From JANQIV01 sp050117315 (GTDB lineage Bacteria > Bacteroidota > Ignavibacteria > Ignavibacteriales > Melioribacteraceae): a stretch of DNA of 16,785 nucleotides. This document shows, one piece after another, positions 1-7,402 of this stretch. Position numbers and translations under genes: made by a program. Within the stretch, counting starts at the first letter, position 1. Every line of letters begins with the position of its first letter. The notes beneath the pieces were generated by a model, which had not been told where the DNA came from, did no database searches, and saw only the letters and a program-made list of their open reading frames with translations. Location of the stretch: the NCBI GenBank assembly GCA_050117315.1, contig JASFMY010000142.1:1-16785 (forward strand), given 5' to 3'.

Positions 1-1
1 A

Positions 2-540
2 GAGTGTATAGATGTTAGCCATCAATTTGCAAGAAGATTTTTTTTGTGCTGTGATAATTCTCAGATATTGATGCACTGCTATTAGATTTATCTATAATGC
101 GTTTGATCGAACTTGCATCAAAACTTAGGACAATAAAGCTGTTATCAGATTACTTTTGCATAAACTATTCGCAACGCATTTATCGTAGAATTCCAAGCTT
201 ACTAAAGCTAAAGAAAGATTGAAGGAGTTAAAAGAGAAAAAAAAATCATAGATAGTAGGGGCAAGATTAGCCAATACCACCCTTGATTTGATAAAACAAA
301 TTCATAACAGATTACAAGGTAAAGATGGTGCTGTCCTTCGCATACCATCAATTCATCGCGATCTGATATGTGATTTCTCTATTAAGCGCTACAAAAAGAA
401 GTTCAACGATTTCAATAAGCAGTAGGAATATCATCGATAGCCCATTAATAAAACTAATAAGGCATTGGTAACTTCTACCGCACTAATTGTCAAAAGTCAG
501 GATGAAATGTTGCATGTGCAAGCGCAGTAATTTTAGCGGA
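2..540 (+). pseudogene. decayed IS4/IS1634-like transposase remnant (partial)
   Basis: Broken reading frames on the plus strand together resemble a DDE transposase of the IS4/IS1634 type. Frame 1 (58-222) contains LLLDLSIMRLIELASKLRTI followed by LLSDYF and a YRRIPSLLKLKK stretch, the usual N-terminal 'R-I-E-P-SK-L-R' region of this family. After a frame change, 180-540 reads KAKERLKEL, then IVGARL, then LICDFSIKR and a KKK-rich tail, resembling the C-terminal 'IVGARL ... LIV-YS-KRAKKD' block. Stops of all three types interrupt it (TGA 220, TAG 249, TAG 423, TAG 435) and the catalytic middle is missing. The left part may continue outside the window. No terminal inverted repeats are evident. 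The family assignment rests on remembered motif patterns, so it is probable, not proven. Confidence 0.6.
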
Positions 541-542
541 GT

Positions 543-572
543 TAACAAAATAGACATCACGTGGGATGTCTA
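543..572 (-). terminator. probable Rho-independent terminator of the amylase gene
   Basis: TAGACATC (551-558) and GATGTCTA (565-572) form a perfect 8-bp stem around a 6-nt loop. Read on the minus strand the stem is followed by TTTTGTT, giving a short U-tract. It lies about 40 bp past the stop codon of the minus-strand amylase gene, the position expected for its terminator. The stem is not GC-rich, so efficiency is uncertain. Confidence 0.5.
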
Positions 573-611
573 CAGTATCTCACTTCGGCAAAATCTGTCG
601 TCGTATTTTTT

Positions 612-3494
612 CTAGCGAAGAAGGAGCATCTTTTTAGTTTCAATGAATTGACCGGCTTCAAGCCTGTAGAAATAAACACCGCTTGATAAATTTCGTGCGT
701 CAAATATAACTTCATAATATCCCGGTGATTTGTTTTCATTTATAAGAGTTGTTATTTCTTTACCGAGAATATCGTAAATTTTAAGTGTTGTCCGTAGAGA
801 CATGCCATGTTTACCCGCCAAGGAGGGGCGTATCACTACGTTTGGTATGTTGAATTTTATTGTTGTTGTAGGATTAAACGGATTAGGATAATTCTGGAAG
901 AGTGTAAATTCAGCAGGCAGTCCATCATTATCTTTAATTTTAGTAATTATATCCGGACCAGGCGTAGTTAGTTTTTTATCCGAGTAAATATGGAACTCAC
1001 CGGGTTCCAGCGTTACTGCCTCTGCCGAATCAACAACATCAATACTATCACCGGTAAAAAAATCATACCACTTTCCTGATGATTGAAAATTCGGAGATAT
1101 AGTTCCGGCAGTAACTCCAAAATTTCCTATTATTGTTATGTTCAACGTATCTGAGTTTAGCTGAATTCTTTTTCTTGATGCCGCTACCGATAATTGAAAA
1201 TCTTCCGTCTTAAAAATATCATATTCCTTTCTTAGGTTTATCAAGGCTGAGTAAACATCGTATAGTTTTTTTCTTGCCGGTTCTTCAAAGTAGTTCCACC
1301 TAATAGGCTTTTCACCTAATCTTCCATTATAATCAATACTAAAATCATAACCGAGTTCTCCGAACTGCCAGATCATTTTAGGACCGGGTACGGTAAAGAA
1401 AAATGCGGCAGCCATTTTCATTCTTTGTAAAGCCGTTAATAAATTTTGTACATTGTAGGAACCGCTTGAATTTCCGTAAGTAAGATTTTTATACATCAAC
1501 CTTTCTTCATCGTGACTTTCCATATAGCCGACAACAAAAGGCCCGGTAAAACCGGAATGGTTTTTCCAGGAAATCCTGTAAAAATTAGATTTATCGTTAT
1601 CGTGATAACCCATTGTTGCTTCATTATAATTGTAGTTAAGGTTACCCCACATTAAAATCCCGTAGTTTGCTAATTCTTGTTCTTCGCTGTCCTCGGCTAA
1701 GTGCTCGAATATGGCATACACGGTTGAGTCTTGCGACCACATTTGATCCACCATTCTTTTCAGCAATCTAATTCTATCCGCGTCATACAGGCTTCCCCAC
1801 GGATCACTGCTTTGAGATTTAATATTATTCCCAAATCCTTTAGTAAAATCAAATCTAAAACCGTCAATTTTAAATTCAGTTATCCAGTAATTTAATATCC
1901 TATCTACAAGCTTTTGCGTTTGAAGGCTTTCATGGTTAAAATCGTTTCCCCATTGAGCGTCGGGATTTTGAAAGTTATGTTCCTTGTTATACCATGGATT
2001 ATCTTCTGTGGGTGGTCCACTATCACTTGAGGCATATAATCGAACAAACGATGAGCTTCCATAAGTATGGTTTAATACTATATCCTGAATTACTGCAATA
2101 CCTCTGCGATGACATTCGTCAATGAATTTTTTTAAATCGTTTTTTGTCCCGTAATATTTGTCAGGTGCAAAATAAAAGGAGGGATTGTAACCCCAACTAC
2201 TGTTGCCTTCAAATTCATTTATCGGCATTAATTCAATAGCACTTACACCAAGCGTTTCCAAGTAACTTAGGGTATCAATTAAGGTTTGGTAACTATGTGT
2301 TGATACGAAATCCCGGACGAACAATTCATAAATAACCAGTTCTTCTTTTGCGGGCCTTTCAAAATCAGTAACTCCCCATTCGTATTCGTCCTGGTCCGTT
2401 TGGAATACGGACACCGAAAAACTTGTTTTATCGGAAGGGTATTCAATTAGGTTTGGGTAAACACTCTCGTGAATTTCGTCATCTTCGCTTTCCAATATTT
2501 TATCTGCGTAGGGATCAGCTATCTGTAAATTACCGTCAACCAAATACTGGAATCTGTATTCCTGCTTAGCTGTCAGTCCGGTAATAGTTTTCCAGTATGT
2601 AGTGCTGTCCGGTGTAATATTCATGTAATAATCTTCAGACATCAGCCATGAAAGGTCTTCGTCGGGATCAAACAACCACTCATTAAAATCCCCTGTTAAA
2701 TAAACGAAATTTTTATTAGGTGCATACAGAACAAGAGTAACAGTATTTGCATCTATGTAATTTATTCCCGGCTCAACTTCGGAAGGGAGATCAGCAACAC
2801 TTACCGGTTCGCGGACAAAAAAGTAAAATGAATCCGACGCTGTTTCTTCGTCCTTTTTTGCGAAAATAGTTATCCATTGCCTGCCTGAGCCTTCTGTGTT
2901 TAGAACATAAGTCAATGTATCGTTTGTTGTTTGCTCTATAATATTATTCCCGTAAATTAAAAACATACTATCGGGCTCATCTGCAGTAAATGAAATGGTT
3001 ATCTCTTCATTAGGTTCGGGATAAATTGGCAAAGAAGTAGGTTCAAGTAATTTTATGCTTAATCCTTCTTCAAATAGGCTAACGAAAATATCTTCTGTCT
3101 GTAATGATGCATCAGAGCTTCTAAAAACAAAATTGAGTTCTGTAATTCGTTCTGCCGGATTGGTAACACCATAAAAATCTCTCGGATTAGGAATAACAAG
3201 TTGGTATATATCTGTCCCTATTCTCGTTAAAGCGGGCTGGGTACTGTTAATTCCCCAATTACCGATTACATGCTGCCAGCGTATTGGTTCAGCGCCTCCT
3301 ATCTGTGTTTGAACGCCTGTATGTGTATAAACAGTCCCTGTATAACCGACTAAATCATCTCTTGTTGCTTCTGCTGCATTAAAGGTAACTATTATGGAAT
3401 CTGTTTCAGTTGCAAACTCCGGGTCAATTGTGACCACTTGAGAAAATATAGAGACCGGTAAGAATAAAAGTAATATCAAAATATATGCTTTCAT
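612..3494 (-). CDS. secreted GH13 alpha-amylase-type glycoside hydrolase with T9SS sorting domain
   Basis: A 960-aa secreted enzyme that should hydrolyse or rearrange alpha-1,4/1,6-glucans. Residues 1-19 are a signal peptide; 20-230 look like immunoglobulin-like or starch-binding beta modules; 245-335 resembles a CBM48/E-set module (LTGDFNEW, YRFQYLVDG). The GH13 barrel follows from about 385: region I DIVLNH (471-476), region II GFRFD with predicted nucleophile D549, region III FEH with predicted acid E597, region IV ESHDE with D662. A small C-terminal beta domain precedes a type A T9SS sorting domain (about 864-960) with NYPNPFNP and a terminal basic KKMLLLR. That sorting domain carries an odd in-frame insertion (V886-R901, see separate entry). 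The start has a good ribosome site (GAAGGG about 7 nt upstream). It lies 76 bp downstream of the receptor-like gene on the same strand and may be co-transcribed. GH13 membership is firm; exact substrate and subfamily are not. Confidence 0.9.
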   Translation of the reverse strand: MKAYILILLLFLPVSIFSQVVTIDPEFATETDSIIVTFNAAEATRDDLVGYTGTVYTHTGVQTQIGGAEPIRWQHVIGNWGINSTQPALTRIGTDIYQLVIPNPRDFYGVTNPAERITELNFVFRSSDASLQTEDIFVSLFEEGLSIKLLEPTSLPIYPEPNEEITISFTADEPDSMFLIYGNNIIEQTTNDTLTYVLNTEGSGRQWITIFAKKDEETASDSFYFFVREPVSVADLPSEVEPGINYIDANTVTLVLYAPNKNFVYLTGDFNEWLFDPDEDLSWLMSEDYYMNITPDSTTYWKTITGLTAKQEYRFQYLVDGNLQIADPYADKILESEDDEIHESVYPNLIEYPSDKTSFSVSVFQTDQDEYEWGVTDFERPAKEELVIYELFVRDFVSTHSYQTLIDTLSYLETLGVSAIELMPINEFEGNSSWGYNPSFYFAPDKYYGTKNDLKKFIDECHRRGIAVIQDIVLNHTYGSSSFVRLYASSDSGPPTEDNPWYNKEHNFQNPDAQWGNDFNHESLQTQKLVDRILNYWITEFKIDGFRFDFTKGFGNNIKSQSSDPWGSLYDADRIRLLKRMVDQMWSQDSTVYAIFEHLAEDSEEQELANYGILMWGNLNYNYNEATMGYHDNDKSNFYRISWKNHSGFTGPFVVGYMESHDEERLMYKNLTYGNSSGSYNVQNLLTALQRMKMAAAFFFTVPGPKMIWQFGELGYDFSIDYNGRLGEKPIRWNYFEEPARKKLYDVYSALINLRKEYDIFKTEDFQLSVAASRKRIQLNSDTLNITIIGNFGVTAGTISPNFQSSGKWYDFFTGDSIDVVDSAEAVTLEPGEFHIYSDKKLTTPGPDIITKIKDNDGLPAEFTLFQNYPNPFNPTTTIKFNIPNVVIRPSLAGKHGMSLRTTLKIYDILGKEITTLINENKSPGYYEVIFDARNLSSGVYFYRLEAGQFIETKKMLLLR
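793..840 (-). repeat. in-frame 48-bp imperfect palindromic element inside the sorting domain
   Basis: CGTAGAGACATGCC (793-806) and GGCGTATCACTACG (827-840) are inverted copies matching at 11 of 14 positions around a 20-bp centre. The element is 48 bp, a multiple of three, and encodes residues V886-R901 of the amylase. These 16 residues fall between the IKFNIP strand and the TLKIYDILG strand of the T9SS sorting domain, where the second sorting domain in this window (16400-16785) has only a few residues. The insertion interpretation comes from that comparison. Confidence 0.55.
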
Positions 3495-3570
3495 ATCAAC
3501 CCTTCACTCTTTAAGTAAAAAGAGTAAATAAATATTATTAGTATAAATTACAACTACACAAAAGGGGAGT

Positions 3571-5580
3571 TTAATTTAATAGTTCCCAGGTAATCCCAAG
3601 TCTAATTCCTTGGCCTTGTTTGGGGTAATAAGGCACTATAAAGTATTGAAGGTCAAAAATATTTTCAAAAATGAAGCTTACTACTGCCGCATCCTGGAAT
3701 GTGCCGGAGATGAATAAATCAACAGTAGTAACAAGGTCGGTATATTCATTTTTTAATAGCGATAAATTAGAATTATCAAGAATATATTTTACAGGAACAT
3801 TCTTTTGAAAATCTATAGTGTAAAAATATTGCTGGCCGATTGAATAAAAATTAAAGCCGGCTTTTAGTTTTAGATTATTGTTGAATAAAGTGTCCAGGTA
3901 ATAAGCTCCGCCTGCAAAATTGTACTCCGGATAAATTGCAGTACTCTCTTGGAAATCGGGCATATAATTTGCATTCACTTGAAATAGTAAATTCCAGATT
4001 TGTATATCAAAATTTAAGTTGAATCCTTTTTGTGAAGATGATACGGGAATAAACATTCCTATTTCATTTATTATCAACGAATCGGAAGAGTTTGTAATTA
4101 CCGGTAGCAAATCGTTATCATTATCTTTAATGAAAAATGAGAACATTGAAGCAATATTTTTTGATTTGAATCCTATGCTGCTTTCGAAAACTGATATCTC
4201 TTGCTTATCAATATCCGAAGCAGGATCAATAAAGCTTGTATACAAGACCGGAAGAGGTTTTTGAAATTTTGAATAGCCTGTCATAAATGAAAGGTTGTCG
4301 GAATAATTAAAGACCAGGTTTGTACCGAATCCAAAGTTAGTTGTACCGTCATAATTTAAATATTTTGCAAAAACAGAGCCGTTAAAATTTCCGGGCAAAT
4401 CAGCTTCGGTAATCCCGGAAATGCTCAAAGAGTTTCGGGTTGAATTTTCTTCAAGTATATCTGCCGTAAACTTGTTTTGTTCAACAGTAGAACTAAAGGT
4501 TGTAACTAAATTATCAAATTTAAATTTTTGTGATAACGAAAGCCCTATTGTTTTGTATGAATTATCGTTTATTACTTTTTCCAGGTAATTAAGTTCTGTC
4601 CTTTCGTTCTGCCGGTACTCGGTTTTATTAAACGTATAATAAAGGTCAACACAAGCCGGTGAATCGTTTATTATTTTTGATAATACCGTGAAAGTTAGGA
4701 AGTTTTGCTTGTATTTTTGATAACGGGATGAGTAAGTATCTGGCAAAGGGTAAACAGCATCGGCAACTTGAAAATCATATTCAATTTGATTTTTATTATT
4801 CGCGTCGACTCCGCCGAATAATTGAGTTTCAGTTGATAATGTGTTGTAGTTCAAAATTATATTTGTTGATTTCGAGAGAAGATATTTTAACCGGTAGTTG
4901 ATTTTCCATCCGCCCGATTCACTGTTTTCAAATCTTGGCTCAACGCTGTAGTTGGTCAAATCAACAGTCAAATAAAGAGGCTTGAAGAGTTTTGTGTCAA
5001 ACGATAGGTTTACAAACTCTTCATCTTCCGGGGCCTGATGATATCTCAACCTTGTTGTCGGCGCAGTAACTGCTGAGTCACGTGTTATTAAGTTTATTGC
5101 TGCAGCATTATTGTCGCTGCCATATAGAAATCCTTTTGTTATTGGCAATAGCTCAACTGAGTCAATTCTCTCCGATTGAAACATGTTTAAGTCATAGTTG
5201 CTGCTTATTCTGTTGTTAAGCAGAATGCCGTCTGACAAATAAGAAACACTATTAAAACCCCCGCCGAATATATTAATTTGGTGCGGCTGTCCGTTAGTCC
5301 CTAAATCATTGAGGAATCCGAAAGGTATATATGTAGTTATATTGCCTGTATATCGGTAATCTCTTTTATCTATTTCTTTTTTCGTCAGTTTATAAAAGAA
5401 GTTTTTACTACCAGACAGAGTTTCTTTTTTTAAATTTATTAAACTATCCTTTACATGGATGTTTGTTGAATCTGTTTTTAATCCTGCTTTAGGAACTAAC
5501 AATGAGTCTTTTCCCCAGTAATTATAGGAAAGGAGAGAGTTTGTAATAGTGAAAAACAGTAATAATAGATACTTTGACAT
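3571..5580 (-). CDS. TonB-dependent-receptor-like outer-membrane beta-barrel protein
   Basis: A 669-aa protein with a signal peptide (about 1-18). Residues about 75-170 resemble a TonB-receptor plug: YLSDGILLNNR (114-124), RIDSVELLP (138-146), then GSDNNAAAINLITRDS (154-169), matching the 'VEVLRGP-S-YG-AAGGVINI-T' plug pattern in degenerate form. The rest is a run of amphipathic beta strands rich in aromatic residues, ending in IRLGITWELLN, a typical last barrel strand. At 669 aa it is short for a SusC-type importer, and no carboxypeptidase-like N-terminal extension is visible, nor a clear TonB box. It precedes the secreted amylase on the same strand, so uptake or binding of glucan products is possible but not shown. 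No strong Shine-Dalgarno sequence precedes the ATG. Function beyond 'outer-membrane receptor-like' is open. Confidence 0.7.
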   Translation of the reverse strand: MSKYLLLLFFTITNSLLSYNYWGKDSLLVPKAGLKTDSTNIHVKDSLINLKKETLSGSKNFFYKLTKKEIDKRDYRYTGNITTYIPFGFLNDLGTNGQPHQINIFGGGFNSVSYLSDGILLNNRISSNYDLNMFQSERIDSVELLPITKGFLYGSDNNAAAINLITRDSAVTAPTTRLRYHQAPEDEEFVNLSFDTKLFKPLYLTVDLTNYSVEPRFENSESGGWKINYRLKYLLSKSTNIILNYNTLSTETQLFGGVDANNKNQIEYDFQVADAVYPLPDTYSSRYQKYKQNFLTFTVLSKIINDSPACVDLYYTFNKTEYRQNERTELNYLEKVINDNSYKTIGLSLSQKFKFDNLVTTFSSTVEQNKFTADILEENSTRNSLSISGITEADLPGNFNGSVFAKYLNYDGTTNFGFGTNLVFNYSDNLSFMTGYSKFQKPLPVLYTSFIDPASDIDKQEISVFESSIGFKSKNIASMFSFFIKDNDNDLLPVITNSSDSLIINEIGMFIPVSSSQKGFNLNFDIQIWNLLFQVNANYMPDFQESTAIYPEYNFAGGAYYLDTLFNNNLKLKAGFNFYSIGQQYFYTIDFQKNVPVKYILDNSNLSLLKNEYTDLVTTVDLFISGTFQDAAVVSFIFENIFDLQYFIVPYYPKQGQGIRLGITWELLN

Positions 5581-5703
5581 AGCTTATGTTAAAATTAGTT
5601 CTGCAAGTTACAAAATATTAATTTCTAAGAAAACGTGAGAGTACTGTCATTATTGGTTCATCTTATGTTGATATAAATCAAAAAAATAAAAAAAAACATA
5701 AAT

Positions 5704-5733
5704 TTGATTTTTTTTTTATTACAAAAGTATTAT
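5704..5733 (+). promoter_or_regulatory. candidate promoter for the HU gene
   Basis: TTGATT (5704-5709) and TATTAT (5728-5733) are separated by 18 bp, a plausible -35/-10 pair 42 bp upstream of the HU start codon. A T-tract fills the spacer. The same stretch includes TATTTTG (5731-5737), close to the TAnnTTTG box of Bacteroidota promoters. In such AT-rich DNA a chance match is easy. Confidence 0.3.
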
Positions 5734-5775
5734 TTTGAGTTAACCCTTCATTTAACAAAAAATAAAAGGTATGAC

Positions 5776-6069
5776 ATGGCAGCAAAACCATTGACAAAAG
5801 GCGACATCGTTGATCACCTTTCCAAAAAGTTGGGAACAACTAAAAAATTATCAACTCAGTTTATCGACGAGGTGGTTCAGCTAACTTACAAACAAGCTAA
5901 AAAAGGATTTACAATTCCTGGCTTGGGAAAATTCTCTACCGCTAAAAGAAAGAAAAGAAAAGGAAGAAATCCTGCTACAGGCGAAGAGATTGTAATTCCT
6001 GCTAAGAACTATGTTAAATTCAAAGTTGCCAAACAACTGAATGATGCTGTATATCCTCCAAAGAAATAA
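5776..6069 (+). CDS. HU-family DNA-binding protein
   Basis: A 97-aa basic protein of the HU/IHF family, a nucleoid-associated dimer that bends DNA. The start is set at MAAKPLTKGD (5776) and not at the upstream in-frame ATG at 5704: homology starts here, the length then fits the family (about 90-100 aa), and AAAGG lies 6 nt before this ATG. The helical N-terminal half (KGDIVDHLSKKLG) is followed by the beta-arm region with the family signature GRNPATGEEIVIPA and VKFKVAKQL. Between them is a lysine- and arginine-rich stretch (KRKKRKGR). It stands alone on the plus strand between minus-strand genes and has its own terminator. Whether it corresponds to HU or to IHF-like paralogues cannot be decided from sequence alone. 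Confidence 0.93.
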   Translation: MAAKPLTKGDIVDHLSKKLGTTKKLSTQFIDEVVQLTYKQAKKGFTIPGLGKFSTAKRKKRKGRNPATGEEIVIPAKNYVKFKVAKQLNDAVYPPKK

Positions 6070-6072
6070 TTC

Positions 6073-6594
6073 TCAAGGCCCGGTTTTGCCGGGCTTTTTT
6101 ATTTTTCTAATAAAACTGTTCTCTTTTACCTTTTGCAGTAATTCATCGTAAAGCTTTTTGTTGATATTGCTAAGAATAATTGTGAGCAGTTTGTTAAAGC
6201 CTCCGATATGCTGGTTAAAACCTATTTGGATTTTTTGCTTACCGTCATAAAGCTCAATGGGTTTTAAATTATTACCGCTGAATATTCCGCCGGTTATTTT
6301 TTCTATGTTAACTAAATCTATTGTTATTTCTTTGTTTGAAAAAGCGAAATCACTACATGTAATTTTTCTATTATCGGCGGTTATTTTAAACGGGTATGTT
6401 CTATACATCTTTATATAAAATTTATTCAGAGAAAATATGATCACAGCATTAATAAATGCCGGAATGATGAAATACCATTTATCAGTTGAATAAGACAGAG
6501 ATACCAGTAAATAAAATAAAAGCACTATGGTAACCGGAACGTTTGCATACCTGTAAATGAATTTTGCGAAAAAAGAGTATTGAAATTCTTTCAT
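6073..6594 (-). CDS. small membrane protein of unknown function, PH-like C-terminal domain possible
   Basis: A 173-aa protein that I do not recognise by name. The first 60 residues hold two hydrophobic segments (about 17-33 and 40-57) that should be a transmembrane hairpin. Residues about 65-130 alternate short beta strands (FKITADNRKITCSD, KEITIDLVNIEKITGGIF, IELYDGKQKIQIGF), as in small bacterial PH-like domains of membrane proteins; this is an inference from pattern only. A lysine-rich helical tail follows. AAGG precedes the ATG at 6594 by 8 nt. The gene converges on the HU gene and its last codons are formed by the HU terminator hairpin, so the C-terminal tail is probably not under strong selection. 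Confidence 0.65.
   Translation of the reverse strand: MKEFQYSFFAKFIYRYANVPVTIVLLFYLLVSLSYSTDKWYFIIPAFINAVIIFSLNKFYIKMYRTYPFKITADNRKITCSDFAFSNKEITIDLVNIEKITGGIFSGNNLKPIELYDGKQKIQIGFNQHIGGFNKLLTIILSNINKKLYDELLQKVKENSFIRKIKKPGKTGP
6078..6102 (+). terminator. Rho-independent terminator of the HU gene
   Basis: GCCCGG (6078-6083), loop TTTTG, CCGGGC (6089-6094), then TTTTTTATTTTT: a textbook intrinsic terminator 9 bp past the HU stop codon. On the minus strand no U-tract follows the stem. The hairpin also encodes the last residues (PGKTGP) of the convergent 173-aa gene. Confidence 0.9.
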
Positions 6595-6802
6595 GTAAAA
6601 ACCTTAAATTAGGCTTTCAATTTAATGATATAACGGTAATATTTCTTTAAATATAAGGATGAACACAAAACTTTGTTATTGTTATACCATCATTTGTTTA
6701 TACTGTTTCAATCAATTTGTATAGGTGCGGATTATTAATTTTTGCTTTAAACAACTATATTTTACGGAGAAAAATAATTTATTATTTATTTAAGTAATCA
6801 CT

Positions 6803-7402
6803 ATGAAAAAATAATTACGACATAATAATAATCGGGGCAGGGCCTATCGGGCTGGTCTGCGGTATAGAGGCTGTAAAGAAAAACCTTTCGTATTTAATAA
6901 TCGATAAAGGCTGCCTTGTAAATTCAATTTATCACTACCCGGTTAACATGACGTTCTTTTCCACCTCGGATAGATTGGAAATTGGTGATGTGCCTTTTAT
7001 ATCTCACGGTATAAAGCCAACGGGGAGAGAGGCTCTTGAATATTATAGGAGAGTAAAAGCTGCTTGGAATCTGAATGTAAACCTTTACGAAAAAGTTACA
7101 AGTATTGAAAAACAAGAAAGTGCTTTCAGTGTAAATACTGAAAAAGATAGTTACATATGTTCAAACTTAGTAATTGCAACGGGGTTTTTTGATTTCGAAA
7201 ACAGGATGAATATTCCGGGTGAAGAACTTCCAAAAGTAAAACACTATTATGATGAGCCTCACCCTTATGTTGAACAAAGAATAGCAATTGTAGGCGGAGG
7301 AAAAATTCTGCTGTTGATGTTGCGCTTCAAACGTTCCGCAGGGGTTCGGATGTGACAATGGTAATTAGAAAAGATAGCCTTAAGTTGACAGCATTGGATT
7401 AA
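6803..7402 (+). pseudogene. ypdA: ypdA-like bacillithiol disulfide reductase, frameshifted and truncated
   Basis: The translation, patched across two frames, matches the YpdA family of FAD/NAD(P)H oxidoreductases (bacillithiol disulfide reductases). It has the FAD-binding DIIIIGAGPIGL (6828 on), then NSIYHYPVNMTFFSTSDRLEIG, then NIPGEELPKVKHYYDEPHPY (about 7209-7268), then the NAD(P)H-binding GGGKNSAVDVAL. Two single-base lesions sit in A-runs: an extra A in the A6 after the ATG (6803) puts the start out of frame, and a missing A at about 7302 shifts the frame inside GGGK. A continuous 135-codon stretch (6948-7355) remains open. After IRKDSLK the family sequence ends and a stop follows at 7400, so roughly the last 40 percent (normal length about 320 aa) is gone. 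The two A-run errors could be sequencing artefacts; the missing C-terminus could not. Confidence 0.8.

Noticed and set aside
240..440. In-frame TAG codons in the left remnant reading as if TAG were glutamine
   Set aside because: A TGA and a TAA also interrupt the region, a frame change is needed and the core is missing. All other genes use TAG normally as a stop, so decay explains it better than recoding.
5704..5775. Upstream in-frame start extending the HU protein by 24 residues
   Set aside because: The extension is hydrophobic, covers the likely promoter, has no ribosome site and is absent from the family; ATG 5776 has AAAGG at the right distance.
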